Assembly: GCA_011109175.1 (NCBI GenBank)
Contig: RDEW01000013.1
Coordinates: 972,181 to 1,036,180, forward strand
Length of the DNA: 64,000 nt
Source of the DNA: Dicyema japonicum
Taxonomy: Eukaryota > Dicyemida > Rhombozoa > Dicyemidae
Direction: 5' to 3'
Shown here: piece by piece, positions 10,851-23,560 of the stretch
Position numbering within the stretch: position 1 is the stretch's first letter
How the letters are laid out: each line of letters starts with the position of its first letter
The notes under the pieces: generated by a model
What the model saw: the letters and a program-made list of their open reading frames with translations, nothing else
Database searches by the model: none
Told to the model about the DNA's origin: nothing
Translations under genes and position numbers: made by a program

Positions 10851-13600
10851 GTGACTCGCCATTTTCAATATTTTACCAAATCCAGTTTAAAAATAAAATC
10901 TTCTTTCTCACGTCCAATATCTAACTGTTCTTTTTCTGTGGGTACCCAAAATGTAAGAGGACTCAATCCAACATATAAGAAGCTTCAGCTGTCACGAGAT
11001 TTGGATCACTATAAGGTATCAGTATGCTGCCTACAGGAAACAAAAATAGGCATGCGGGTGGGAAATTATCATTTGATTAGCCTTCCAACAACGTGTCGTC
11101 ACTATGGTCTTGGATTTGCTATTCATCACACATTGTATAGTCGTATATCTTGGATGTGGGTCGTTACAGACAGGATTGCGGTACTGCAAATCTGGTGGGG
11201 AAGCAAACTAAACTCTACAGTGACAATCATCAACATATACGTCCCGACTGGAATCAGGGAATCTGCGAATCCAGAAGAACTAGACGAACCCAGCGAGACA
11301 CAAGACGACGTGGACTGGAACTAAGAAGGATTTGCAAGAAATTACATGAAAATATATAATCAAATTGACTACATACTATGCAGACGAGGTCACAAACATC
11401 TCCTCGTAGACTCCAGGTCATTTGGAGGATTAGAGACAAATAGTGATCATAAAATTGTGGTTACTCGCATTGGACTATACAAAGTTCATAACCGAATGAA
11501 AACACCTTCCAATTAAAAAGCAGGAGCAATATGATATCCAATTATTACATGACAAGTCTACTCAACAGAAATATGCGTATCAACTAAATCTTGAACTTAA
11601 TGATATCGACGAAACTAAACCTGTTCATATTATTAGGGATAAATTCACAAAGTCGATAAAAGGTACAGCATGTGATGTGTTGGGAAGTATTACAAAAGCC
11701 CGTAAATTTTACAATCATGATATTTGCGTCCTATCAGAAAACCAGAAAGCCTTAGATTGAAAATAGAAAACTCAAGGTCTCCAGAAAAGGCCAAGGAACT
11801 TCGGCAACAACGAAACCGAACATTATTAAAAATCAAGCAAACTCAGAAATTCCTAACAGCTAAAGAAATAGAAAAACAAATTGAAGACATTGAAAAATAT
11901 AATGATGGAGTGAAAATGTTCAAAGCTATTCAATTAATTAATAAGAAAAAGAGTGCAAGCTCCATAATAATCAATGACATCCTTGGCAGAATAATTATAG
12001 ATGAAAAGGACAAAGCAGCTACTATATCTGCTTATTACTATCATATGCTCAACTGGGACAACGAAATAGGCTATAAATTTGGTGCACAAGTCAAGCATGG
12101 TTAGGACATCCCAATAAACAAACAAGAAACACTGGATGCAATTAAAAAATTGAAAAATGACAGATCGGCAGGACCAGATAATATCCCAGCCGAACTTATA
12201 AAGTATGCCCCAGTGAAGTTGGTAACAATCATTACCAATATACTCAACAAAATATTTAAAGAAAACACTACGTTAGACATTGGCAAGGGTTGGTTAATTC
12301 CACTGCAAAAACTGGGAAAACCCAAAGGGCCCCTTTCCAACCTAAGACCAATCATCCTACTAACTACGCTGCGAAAAATCTTGTCATTACATTGGAAAGA
12401 ATCAAAGATAAGGTAGAGTATTTTCTGTCACCAGGACAAAGTGGTTTCCGGTCAGGCAGATCCACTGCCGGTGTCATTTGGACACACAGATGGTCAAGTG
12501 CTCTATGCCAAAAATATAAAAAGTGCATAGATGTTCTCGGAATAGACATGTCCAGAGCGTTTGACTCGGTTCATAGAGGCAAACTTCTTGAAGTACTTAC
12601 AAGCTTCCAAACAACGGATGATGTCAAATTTATACAAAAACTACTGCAGAATACGCAACTAGCAGCCAAACTCGGAAAAACTACTTCAGAATTCTATTAT
12701 ACTTCACGTGGAATTCCGCAAGGAGACTCTTTGTCACCAGTTCTATTCATAATCTACCTGGAGGCTGCACTGAGAGATTTCAGGCCTTTAATTGAGAACA
12801 ACAAAATAATCGAGTTAATATATGCAGACGATCTTGACTTTGTTTGTGAAAATGTTGAAATTCTTCATTACGTTCTTAAGAACTTACATTTCTAAATGGT
12901 TCTTAGTTGTTAACCAAGACAAAACTGAATATACAAAACTTGTACGAGTTGTACGCAATTACGACGAATCATGGAGAAGGCATAAAAAAGTTGGTTCATT
13001 ACTTGGTGACTCAGAAGATGTTACCCACAGAAAAATCATTTCCACTGCAGCATATAAAAAATTCTAAACAACAGGCGTTCTAAGAAGAGCATAACTACGA
13101 ATTCAAAGCTAAAATTGTATAAAACATTCGTGACATACAACATGGAGGATTACGAAACGGGAAATGGACAATCTTGATCAATTTCATAAAAATCAACTAA
13201 GAAACATTTTGAGAATACATTTCCCGAAAAAGATATCAAATTCAGAACTGTACAAAAGATGTGGCTTAAGGCCATTATCAGAGGAGATTCACAAGGCAAG
13301 GTGGAGACTTTTTGGTCACATCTTACGAATGGATATGTTGACTCCACCAAACATTGCAATAGAGAACTATTTCGCACAACTGAAGGGATCATTCCGTGGC
13401 AGGCCTAGAGTGACGTTGCCTTCAATAGTAAATGATAACCTAATCAGAATAAACAAAACTCGACGAAATGGTAAAGATCTTGACTCACTACGAGCAATGT
13501 CCCGGAACAGGGGAACATTGAAGCGGATGAGTGGGTGGATATTTGACGTGGCACAAAAAGAACTTAATTAGTCTAATTAATTTTTAAATTCCCGGGAGTG
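10851..13600 (+). mobile_element. Family A non-LTR retrotransposon, nearly full length, broken
   Basis: Order on the plus strand: APE-type endonuclease (about 10.88-11.51 kb; TQNVRGLNP, CCLQETKIG, YGLGFAIHH, RIAVLQIW, IINIYVP), linker, reverse transcriptase (12.10-12.90 kb), then the C-terminal region (12.90-13.57 kb; GSLLGDSEDVTHRK, WRLFGHILRMD, FRGRPRVTLPS). The ORF is cut by several frame shifts, so the copy is dead. The 3' end is at about 13.6 kb in an A-rich tract. A second copy of the same family is on the minus strand at 26.74-28.37 kb. Confidence 0.9.
12101..12895 (+). pseudogene. Family A reverse transcriptase domain
   Basis: The RT core is readable across two overlapping frames: DRSAGPDNIPAELIKYAP, LRPIILLTTLRKIL, then GQSGFRSGRSTAG, LGIDMSRAFDSVHRG (motif A), SRGIPQGDSLSPVLF (motif B) and LIYADDLDFVC (motif C, catalytic YADD). 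The switch of frame at about 12.3-12.4 kb shows the ORF is broken once inside the RT. Typical LINE RT order and spacing. Confidence 0.9.
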
Positions 13601-13729
13601 CTTAAAAAATAAAAAAATATCTATAATTTATGAATCTATTATACTAAATAATAAACCACAACAACAATTAGTAAAATAGTTAATGGAAATTACTCAAATG
13701 TGTTAACTTTAATGATAATTGATGTAATT

Positions 13730-15614
13730 CTAAATTATAAAAATAACAACATTGTAATTTGTTTGAAAAAGCTCAGCATAGTAATGGATCTCTTTCATAT
13801 TGGATAGTAAACATACAGTCTCAATTTTCAAAATAATGTTATGAGAAACAAACATGTCCATAAATAAGGAATTATGATACAATGATATTAGACTGGCACA
13901 TTCCCACACAGCCCAAAGCCAAATTCGTTCATCTGTGTTCACATTTAATAAATTTATCGTTGACTCCATTGACCTTAGGAAATACCTATGAAATACCTCA
14001 TATCTAAATCAACAGAAAATATCGTATCTATGATATCACAGCTGATTAAAAAATTAAGATTTTTTATAAACTGAACAATTTTTTCTAGAATGTGTTCACG
14101 TGGATTCAAATCACTAAAATTAGAATTCAAAAAAGTAGGAAAAATATCATTTGGATCACATAATATCTGGCAGATACATCTATATAAAAAATAGGTGACA
14201 TCAGTAGAACGGTTTAAGTATTCAATTTCCCTTTTCAATAAACAAAAATATTACAATATAAGATCTAGTAGACGATGAGTCCTTATTAAATATCTGGTGT
14301 TTGAGGATTTAGCCATATTTTCCACAATTTTAAATAAAAGAATAATATATAATTGTCACTATAGGTAGACACAGAAAATCTGTCGAAAAAATAATAAATA
14401 TAATAAATACCACTATAATCAAGAAACAAATTCACATTCTTTTCATTTTCGTCTACAAGAATATATTTTAAATATCTAGAAGACACTTCAACAAACTAAA
14501 ACGGAGTATATTATTTTTGTCATCTTTTTTAAACTGTTCAACGCATTACTAAAAATGTATTGATTTTAGAACTTTGACAAGTCCTTCAGAATAGCCAAGA
14601 TAGGCAAGAAGATTGATACTCAATTTTTTTACAATATAACGAGGATGAAGATAAAAAGCATTTTTCCAGTAGTGAAGTTTTATTAACACAATTGATAGTG
14701 CAGGAAGCTAAAAATAAGAATTAACAAACAAAAATAGATATCTCCCACGGTTTGAAATCAGCCAAAAACTCAAAATGAAAAGATAGCATTAAATCACACA
14801 TATCTTTATACGTAATTATGTCAAGAAAAATATCAAAAATAAAGCTATGGATGAAATCTACTTATACCAAGTATCAGCATATGAAATTGGTTGATTTATG
14901 ATTATTCTGTTTAGAATTTTCCTGAAATTAAAATATTAAATTACAGAATTGAACTAGCATACAGATATTTACAGTCATATAAAAAGCGACGGAGAAGCTA
15001 AATTTATATTTTAAAATACTCTCAAAAATGGTTTTAATAATTTATTTTCAATTTTAAATTTGAAACTAACAATCGAGTCAAAAACACCCACCAGTAGATC
15101 AATGTTATTTAAACGAAGAGCAGATCTTACTAGTTATTTAAATTTGATTCCGAATCATTCTATATTCTTTAATATAAATACAGAATCGGTTATATTTTTA
15201 CTGAAATGTAAAATTTTCCCATCTTGAAATTTTTTAAATCCCATTTTTTTAATTTTGCTTAGATTATTAAAATCAATAACTTTGTTAACTTTTTTAGTTT
15301 TCTTTTTTTAATAAAACATCCAGATAAATTTACGTAAGTAAGGTTCTTGGCTTTTTTGAAAAAAGAATAGAAATTACTGTCACATCCATTGCAGCGAAAA
15401 TAACTTGTATGTATAAAATGTCTAAAATTGAGAGAGAATCTACCTCAGAGACTCTGGACTGTTTAGGGTTGAAATAAAATTATCAAAATTGGAAATAAAA
15501 ACATCGTGAAAATTTATGCGTTCCAGTTTTTCTATTAATTTTCAATGTACTGTTAATTTTCGTTATTTTGCCGAGTCCAATGAGGGAGAGATACTTTATT
15601 TTTTCTAAATCCAT
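13730..15614 (-). CDS. ZYG11/ZER1-like protein (CUL2 ubiquitin-ligase substrate receptor)
   Basis: The gene starts at the ATG at 15614 (MDLEKIKYLSLIGLG) and ends at TAG 13730. It is split by short introns: about 19 nt near 15.56 kb, 22 nt near 15.44, 22 near 15.01, 23 near 14.94, 23 near 14.87, 22 near 14.72, 24 near 14.25 and 23 near 13.99. The N-terminus is leucine-rich-repeat-like (NLTYVNLSGCFI). The rest is helical, with segments resembling ZYG11 armadillo repeats: KNVNLFLDYSGIYYI, STDVTYFLYRCICQIL and, near the end, DERIWLWAVWECASLI, close to the 'VQLWAVWAM' block of ZYG11. Members of that family choose substrates, including N-terminal glycine degrons, for CUL2 ligases. At least one T-run near 14.47 kb needs a one-base correction and two junctions (about 14.55 and 14.37 kb) are unsettled. 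It ends 130 bp from the family A LINE. A distant armadillo protein of another kind is the main alternative. Confidence 0.55.
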
Positions 15615-15619
15615 CAATA

Positions 15620-16670
15620 TACTGTATATTGATTAATTTATGAGAGACTGAAGTAGTATTCTGTGTAATAAGTCAAAGCTTTCCATGGCAAAAATTACTT
15701 GAAATCCTGAGAAGAGCTATTCATGCCTAAGTTGAAGTGTTAAAAGGAAGTGATCGTTCATTCATTTATTAATCCAACACAACCAATATAAACTATAAAG
15801 ATGAACTGTTATGTAGAATCAATATACCTTACAGTTTATACGTATGAGTTGAGATGTGTAGGTTCATGGCTTTCCTTTCTGAAAATCTATTGTTCCATCA
15901 CTTTATGCTATATTCAAGTGGATGTGACCTTAAAGGAATTGAGCCATTATTCATTATTATAATACTATTTTGATGAAATACGTAAATTAAAAAAATTTTA
16001 TAAAAAAAATGAACTTGATAAAAAATTTATTAATAAAATTTAAAAAATATATTTTACCTTGTTGTGTTGTTCAAGTGCTTCAAAGTTAGAATCGTCATTT
16101 AATGGAAGAAACTGGTAACGATATTGTGCTTGGAATGACAAAAACTAAGGACAATTAACTTTGGTTTGCTGTAAAATGGTTGATCTGTCTTTTAATTCTC
16201 AGGGAAGGCTCTAATGAGGTCGATTTCGTGCTTGCCTCTCAAGTCTCTATGGATTATCCAGATCTTGTTATTAATTTTCATGAATCAAAACTTGCTTTTT
16301 AAAACTCTTCATTGGCTAGATTAGTGTATGTCTTATTTTGATAGTTACATATAAGAAATTGAATTTTCATCATAATATTGCTAGGAGACTTTAGTGGTAG
16401 ACTTTGGTCTCTGTTTTGTGTTGACATGACATGTCTAATTTTCCTTACTTTAGTGGTTTCCAGTCATAACTAGCGGAATCCGTGAACATTCAATTTTTGT
16501 TGGAACTTTTGAGCTTAATTGAAGTGAACTGAGATATTCGGATAATGAAATTCTGTTCCAATGAAATTTCTCTACATTTGTCGTGTGAAACAGCTAAACC
16601 ACTCTTTAAGCTCAGAAAATGTCATAATTATTTTAACTGTTAATATATTGTGAGATTATTAAGTTAAAAA
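15620..16670. other. Intergenic stretch, no supported gene
   Basis: AT-rich sequence upstream of the ZYG11-like gene. It should contain that gene's promoter, but no distinct element stands out. No coding-like ORF. Confidence 0.45.
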
Positions 16671-16679
16671 TCATGTGAA

Positions 16680-17300
16680 TTGAAAACTTTTATGAACACT
16701 AAATTAGAGGATCGGAATGGTGACGGAGTTTCTGGATGTCTAATTAATCGGAATGGTGACGGAGGCTTGGAAATCAAGAGGCGAATTGCCATGGGACGAG
16801 ACACCTTCCAGAGAATGAATAGAATTAGGAAAACAAAGAGATATTTCCTTAAGGATCAAATGCAGACTAGTTAATGCAATCGTGTTCCCGTTTTTTTCTA
16901 TACGGCGCAGAATCATGAAAAAGGCGGATAGACGAAAAATTGATGCTTTTGAGCTGTGGTGCAGGAGGCGGTTACTAAGAATCCCTTGGACTTTTAAATA
17001 ACAAACATCGATGTACTCAAATGGGTAGAGACTGACATTTCGCTAGAAGGAAGAATCGTTAAAACACCAGATTGGCGTTCTTTGGGATGTTGTCCGCTCT
17101 GATTCACTGGAAAAACCATTATGTGAGCAATATTACTGGAGAGAAGACCTGGCAGACCAAAGATTCCGGTGGCTATTTACGGTGGAAAGACGTCACGGAA
17201 TGCCTATTATCAAGGCTACTCCAAATTGCAACGGATCGGGGAGAGTGGAGGAAACTCGTTCATGAGATCTCCAAGGGTCGGACACGACTTGCTCGAGAAA
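16680..17300 (+). pseudogene. Family C LINE C-terminus fragment
   Basis: Plus strand, shifted frames: LEIKRRIAMGRDTFQRMNRI, FFLYGAES, KKADRRKIDAFELWCRRRLL, RIPWTFK, later ATDRGEWRKLVHEISKG. This is the standard C-terminus of a LINE polyprotein following the RT. An odd internal duplication encodes two NRNGDG boxes (about 16715-16765). It is a closer relative of the 4.89-5.34 kb fragment than of families A or B. Confidence 0.8.
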
Positions 17301-17569
17301 AATCTCAACACATGTATGAACAAATATTTTCTACTCTCACTTTGGGCAGTGTTTATGGCGAAAATACAAAATCTAGGACTGCAGGCATGGTATAATGACC
17401 CAGCAAATGCAAACTTAATTAAAAGTATTCAAACACTGGCTTTTGTTCCTGTACCTCATCATTGAGAGTTTCCGCGCGCTCCTTGAAACTATAGATGACG
17501 AGACTGATGACGTGTTGGGAGATATTCTGACGTGTTGGGAGACCCCTGGACGTTCTGTTTGATAAACCA

Positions 17570-18185
17570 TCCATGTTCACCAAACGAATTGCGCCGACCA
17601 TTACAGTTGTAGTCCGCCTCTTTTCTTCAAGGAAAAATAGATTTAGGCGACCATTGGAGCTTTTGGTCGCAGATGTAAAGGAGCGGAAGGTTTGCAACCG
17701 ATTCAAGTTAAGGATCTCACCTCCGCTGCAATTTTTGAGGCTAGAAGGAACTATCTATCGCCTTATCGAAAGGATGTTAAATAGAACCTTACTATTTTGC
17801 AGGAGATCTTTTTTGGGGTAAATCTGCATGCTTTCCGCAAGGATGATGTAAGGATTCGTCCGCTCGCTGTCATAAATCTTTAAATTATGCTCGAAATCGC
17901 CGCAAGACGTCTACTTACCCCATTGGCGCTCAACTAGTCACCCTCCTAAGTGGATGTCGCTATTAAGGCTGATTTTCATGCAGTCATATCCTTTTTTACC
18001 TCTAATGGCACCATTCTGGGGACGGCTGCTGTCAAATTGGAGATCTCAAACGCATTCAACATCATTAGACACGACTGCCTTCCAGAAGAATGTCAGAAAT
18101 TTGAAAGCTGCTATTCATGGTATAAGGAACGTATAGAGAAATATTGTCCGCTCATTCACCCCCTTTACGTGAACTCGGTCTGATT
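17570..18185 (+). pseudogene. Family D LINE RT N-terminal half
   Basis: Reads DDVRIRPLAVINL, then AAVKLEISNAFNIIRHDCL and, further on, CPLIHPLYVN. This matches 'GGxRPIAVG' and 'VVKLDFxNAFNxIxR' of family D reverse transcriptases. Frames are broken. It continues in degenerate form at 18.65-19.13 kb. Confidence 0.7.
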
Positions 18186-18649
18186 GAATTTTATGGAATA
18201 TTTAACATCTGGATGGTTGGTGGTTTCTTCGTTTTCGTTGCTAAGAATTTGGTTAATAGCTGGTAGACAGCATCGAGTTTGATCATTCTTGACGTTTTCT
18301 TATGTGATGATAAACTAAAAGTGGTCTCTTCACAAAGGAAAGGGATCTTGGATCCATGTATTGAACACTGACTCTCTTTAATGCCATGATGTATTTTTTT
18401 CTTATAGAGTTAGATGTTCTGTACATTTACATTAGGTCATTGACTATGACCGAAGATATCTAGACATCTAATTGGACAGCCAAAGTTGGTCTTAATATCA
18501 ATTTTTATTAATATGGTGGTGACGGAATTTACACTTCTTATCTAGTCTATTTCTTTTATGACGTGCTTCAAATTATTGCCGCAAACTGAGTAAATAATTT
18601 TCTAGTTTCGTTCATGATACATTAATGTTCGGACTATGGAAGAGACAGG

Positions 18650-19135
18650 TTTGACTTTCCCCAGGATAAACTGTATCAAAAATTATGGGACAAGGTTCAT
18701 TAGAGGCCGTCCCTCAAAGAGGTAAAGAAGTGCCTTAATCAGCACCACCTTGCTTGTCTCCAGACGTCGTGCATAGAAGATAGCAGATGTTAGCTCAACG
18801 TTTACCAACTTCACAGCATATACACTTAGTTTCATCGTCGTAACATGGTTGACCGAGAAAGATGGACTTCGTGAAGGTTCCCTGAAATCATCAAAAATGG
18901 TCTGATCGAAAGGAGGAGACTATAAAATACTTAACTATTTGAGATCGTTTCCGTTTTCTCCATCGCTTCTGTAACCACTGAAGCGATCTGAAGAATGGCT
19001 AAAGGAACAAGCGACAAAATGGGGAATACAATTGCAAAAGACGACGGTTTTCACAACGCCTGGGAATTCACATCGTACCGGCAATGTCCACTGTTTCCAA
19101 GCATCTAATACATGAATTGGTACAAATGTCCACTA
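18650..19135 (+). pseudogene. Family D LINE remnant, post-RT region
   Basis: KLYQKLWDKVH and HLACLQTSCIEDS on the plus strand resemble the 'QxxWDxP...ARLLA...SGxWL' region between RT and C-terminal domain of family D. Very decayed; placed mainly by order behind the 17.57-18.19 kb RT piece. Confidence 0.4.
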
Positions 19136-19139
19136 GAAT

Positions 19140-19960
19140 AAAAATTAAATTCAAATATAAATCAATTCAATTATTTTTATAAATTCACAATTTATTTTTA
19201 TATTAAATTTCTCTGACATCTGAGTGTAATGTATTTCACTTAAAATGTTAAAAAACATGTAATTTAGACAACTGCGAAAAACATAGCAAAAAACTTCATG
19301 AGCCACATAAATTGAACGAAAAATTAAATTTCTCCAAAGTAGATCGTCCGATAACTTGAAACAGATGGGACTAGAAATCAAATTAAAAGCCAACTAATGG
19401 CTAGGCAATCTTAGTAGTTGTAGCATCCCATACATATACAGACTGATCTGAAAATCCTCAGGGAACCAGTAAGGTGACCATGAACTTCTCAAAGAAACTA
19501 AATTATTAAATAAAAACAAACGCCTCCATGATAGTGACTTAACCCTAAAATACTTTTCAAAACGATTAGTTTAAATCAAAAAGAACAAATATCCAAAAAA
19601 ACGGACTAACATTAAAAATTAAAGACCACCAATATTATCCATAGCATTTGAAAACCTTCTGGACTCAAGCCCAGTTATAGTGTAAGTATGGCAGATGCTT
19701 TCAAGAGACAATCCATGGTGTCAATTCATAGAATAAAAACTTTCGCACTCTCCGATAGTATTCAATAATCCTTCAATGCATAGACTTGACAAACTTATAA
19801 CTCGGTCCATCCGAGGAGATGCAAATAAATTATCAACTGGGGAAACTTCCGACATAAAATAGCACGTTTACGACCTGGTAATTATTATTAAAAACCAAAA
19901 ATCACCGACAAATTAATTAACTACATAGCCGTCAGGTGATTCCGCCCGCCTCGAGTAGCC
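19140..19960. other. Intergenic stretch, no supported gene
   Basis: AT-rich. One 80-codon minus ORF (19393-19151) has no recognisable content. No RNA gene seen. Confidence 0.4.
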
Positions 19961-19965
19961 ATCTC

Positions 19966-20830
19966 ATTCCTGCTCGGTGTTCTTCCGAGTTCCAACGGTT
20001 TTCCTCACTAATTCCTCGAAAGGTGTAGGGTTTAGAGGTTTCCAAGAAAACCTTTGCAAAACCTTACTGGCCATTTTTTGGAAGGTATTGACTTTTTCTA
20101 TAATCCTGTTTGATCGGTTGGTTCCCCATGCAGCACACCCGTAAGTTAGAGACGGTTGAATATACTGCAAGTAGAGCGAGTCCAAATTTGAGTTGAAACA
20201 CCCCTTATATTGTCCAAGGAGTGTTTTGACAAAATTTAGCTTTCGTTGTGCCGAAGAGATGACGTTGTCGATTTGTTTGCTGAAGGTCAAGAGTGGGTCG
20301 TAAGTTACGCCCAGTATCTTGACAGAGTTGGTCGTGGGGATTGAGTTTCCATTTATGGTTACACATTGAGCGGAGTTTGTCAATCTTCTGTTGTGAAAAT
20401 TGTTGTATAAGATTTTTCGGGACTTGTGTGTAGAATGTTCTTAACGAGCCAACAGTTCAGATCGTCCAATGAAGATTGTATCCGGTAAGCAGTATTAACG
20501 CACTGGTCTTTGACTGCGACGATTATATCATCCGCATATGTCTGAACCAGAGTATCGTCACTGGTAAGGGAGGGCATGTCGTTCAAGAATAGGTTGAATA
20601 GGTGTGATGAAAGTGGAGATCCTGAAGGACCCCATTTGGAAGGAACTTGGTCACTGATCTAGTTTTTCCAACAGTTACTCTTCCTCTTCTTCCATTTGGG
20701 AAATTAGCAATCCACATTTTCAGGTTGTTTTGGAATTTTTGACGTAAAGATCTTCCTTGTCAAAAGCTTTCTTTGGACAGTATCAAAAGCCTTTTCTATA
20801 TCGATATACTATAATTTAATTATTGGACCT
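19966..20830 (-). pseudogene. CR1-like LINE RT, 3' half
   Basis: Minus strand: LFLNDMPSLTSDDTLVQ, TYADDIIVAVKDQ (catalytic YADD), LNCWLVKN, then in another frame SVKILGVTYDPLLTFSKQID, RKLNFVKTLLGQ, SLTYGCAAWGT. The order matches CR1/jockey-type RTs and it is related to, but distinct from, family B at 38.4-41.6 kb. One frame shift near 20.38 kb and loss of everything before motif B make it a pseudogene. Confidence 0.8.
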
Positions 20831-21030
20831 TAAAAGCTTGATTATCGTGCAATCTATGGTTAATTTACTAAACATACTGAATCCATTTTTTGCTTTTTAC
20901 AGGAGATTGATCACCTCTTATTTTTGCAGCTAAAGCCATAATCAAGCACATCAACAAAAACAAAAATACTTTTAATTTTAATTAAATTAATAAAATTATT
21001 AATTACTTTATTTATTATAATATGAAACCC

Positions 21031-21228
21031 TAGAGAGCCTGACACTGGAGTATAGGAGGCAGTGCTCTGAGACTCCATATGGGCAGAGGGTTCAATTGGA
21101 CAAGGCGCTGGAGTTGTTTCAGCAACCAGAATCGAACCTGCCTGAAGAGGCTTAACAGGCAGGCGAGGAAGGTTGTTGATTATTAAATATTAACTTTTTT
21201 ATTGTTGGTTAAATAAAATTAGAACATT
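21031..21228. repeat. SINE-2-like repeat, copy 1
   Basis: About 200 bp shared with 37838-38020: CTGACACTGGAGTATAGGA, CAGAGGGTTCAATTGGACA, CAGCAACCAGAATCGAAC, GGCGAGGAAGGTTGTTG, then TTAACTTTTTTATTG. On the minus strand it contains GGTTCGATTCTGG, a good pol III B box, but no clear A box. Probably a second tRNA-related SINE family. Confidence 0.65.
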
Positions 21229-21229
21229 T

Positions 21230-22440
21230 ATAATGTGAATTTAGTCATTACAATTTTCCTACTAAATATCGTTGAGTCAAGAACATAATTTTTTAACTGA
21301 GAAACCGTTCAATAGGACGTAATATTGAATGTTGATGTATCACATAGGTTCGCTCGACTAGACTTAAAGTTTCTTTCACTAAGTCCTTAATGACTTTAAA
21401 CACAACCCATATAAGGGTCTGCTACAACAATTCATGAATCCTGATAACACAATTATCTCTGTCAGTACCACTCTATACACCGTGGGAGATTGCTAGTCCA
21501 GGTACTTTCTTTTACTAAATTTGGGGGAAAGCAGGTATAGCAGATGTACAGCATGACGATCTCATTCAAAAACTCTGGAAGCAATACTTGGTGGCTATTT
21601 ACAATCTACCTCTACTTTAACCCATATTGAACTATGCGAGTGCACTATGTTCAATATCCATGAGGTAATTTTCCGAGTCAAACTGAGGTACCATGTCACA
21701 ATTTATATTTTTGTCAAAAATGAAAAAACCTGTAATCAGTCGCTAAAAGGTCGATAGTCGAACTGATAAATCCTGAGTTAAACTCACCTGAGTCAAAGAT
21801 TACTTACATCTCATCAGTTTAATTGAGGATTGCCTCGTGTAGAACGGAGGGGATGACTTCTTGAACTATTGTAAACCACTAAACAAAGTTCACTTTGTCC
21901 ATTTTTACGAGAATTGAGGTTTTTTAGTACTATCGCTGTAATTTATAAGAAAATGCTTTCAGAATCAATTTATTGACTCATAACCGCGTTGAAACTGGTT
22001 ACCCAACTAAAATAAAGCGAAAAAAGACCTCTTGGGGTTCCTTTGGAGTAGAAAGAGGTAATCCTGCTTGAAATCCCTTTTCCGGACAAACTGGAACATG
22101 TCTTAAATGTTATGTCAATCAATACAGTTTATATGGAAGTGTCCAGTTATCATTGATGGCACAAATCTTATTGATAAAAAAGTAACTGGGAGGTGACGTT
22201 ATGTTTTAAAGGACGCTATGGTCCACAAAAGTCACGAAATCTAAAATGAGTCAATTTTATGAACTGGAAATGTTTTTCTTTTATGTTTTTTTATTTTCCT
22301 CCTTCGATAAGCGATCCAATACAATTCACAGAAATTAGTGATCTGTTTCCAATGAGTCCTGATGTCCTCACAGCGACTGTTTCAAAGATGACCTCATTAA
22401 TATTTCTTCTTTAGAGTTGAGAAGGGTAAGTTGCATTCAT
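21230..22440. other. Intergenic stretch, no supported gene
   Basis: No coding-like ORF or recognised repeat. Confidence 0.4.
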
Positions 22441-22479
22441 TGCAAGGTTTGAGAGAAAAAGCTTATAAAAAACATTGTC

Positions 22480-23560
22480 GTTATATTTATATAATGGAAA
22501 CAGTCAAGGAAACTTTTGTGTTCACAAAAAAGTTTGTTCACAAAATATTTAAAAACATTCACGCCACATTCTTAAATGCCATAAATACCTTAAAAATTGG
22601 CATTATTGATGAGAGACTACTGACAAATCTATTGTGGTTGTTTATGATGATTTCTTCTCAAACTTATTAAGACAAAATCAAAATTTTAGATAATCACTAG
22701 TTTTTTAAGGTTTGTTTTCTGAATTCACAGTGAAATTTAATAAATTAATAAAGCCTATTTGAAGTCATCGTGGCGGTGAGATCGCAGGATTTTGAATGAG
22801 TTGCCAGATCCCCGATTCGCTAAAGTCATTCCAATAAGAAAAAATGGTTGAAATCACGCTTACTCCATTAACAATCCTTATTTAATGAATTTACTTTAAA
22901 GTGTCAGTTAATAAACACAAAACCCAATTTAACACCAAAAGTGAATACACGAGAATTAATTAAAGTATTCCCGTCTTATCTCAACCGGGAATGTAACACA
23001 GTAGATGATATTACCATCCCCATCCACGTTTATGTATTTCATCATCATGCAGGGATTCTACAAATGTTCAAAAAAACTAACTATCTGTAAATTCGAAAAA
23101 TATTTTCTTATGAATCCAAACCTATATGTCATTCCAGCTGTCAAAGAACATGTCGTACAATTATTAGTCATTTGGATTTTTTCATTATTTGGGGTTTCAT
23201 TGAAAGGACATTGGTTCCCACTAAAAACAGTCAATTTTTCTCTTAAAGAAGTTGAATTATAATCTAATAAAACTCACAAACCACCTGATATAAAAGTTAC
23301 TTTGGTAGCTATATCCGTTCTGCTTCTCAATAAAGCATCGTTGGTGACGCTAACACTGAGTGTGTTGTCCTTTCCCTCTAAGTTTATGTTTTTAATAGTT
23401 AATACCACAATTCTCAAAGGGGAGTTCATAGGAATTGACTTTTAGAAATAAGACACAGAAAATCGCACCGTACATTGTTTTATAAAATTTTATTAGATTT
23501 TGCTATACTTAGGTTAGCCATCAAAAAATTATAAAATTGGTAAAAATTAAGTTTGTCATC
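22480..23560. repeat. Duplicated segment, copy 1 (with ML gene 1)
   Basis: Shares patchy but collinear identity with 29590-30960 in the same orientation, from GGAAACTTTTGTGTT at one end to TTAGGTTAGCCAT at the other. The ML-domain gene lies inside. Identity is strongest over the first coding exon and its flank, weaker downstream. Confidence 0.8.
22956..23475 (-). CDS. Secreted ML-domain (MD-2-related lipid-recognition) protein 1
   Basis: Four exons, 23475-23406, 23377-23285, 23263-23082 and 23057-22956, with GT-AG introns of 28, 21 and 24 nt; all phases close, giving 148 aa ending in TAA. The N-terminus is a signal peptide (MYGAIFCVLFLKVNS), followed by YELPFENCEGKDN, like the start of mature NPC2/GM2-activator proteins. 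Further on come NNCTTCSLTAGMTYRFGF and, near the end, NPC plus GNIIYCVTFPVEI, matching the 'CPI..G..Y.F' and 'C..iPv.I' signatures of the ML fold. Cysteines are placed for disulfides. Such proteins bind sterols or glycolipids in lysosomes or outside the cell; the ligand here cannot be read. Paralogue at 30.38-30.89 kb. Confidence 0.8.

Noticed and set aside
22431-22670. 79-codon plus ORF as a gene
   Set aside because: AT-driven ORF at the edge of the duplicated segment; the related stretch at 29.6 kb does not keep the frame.
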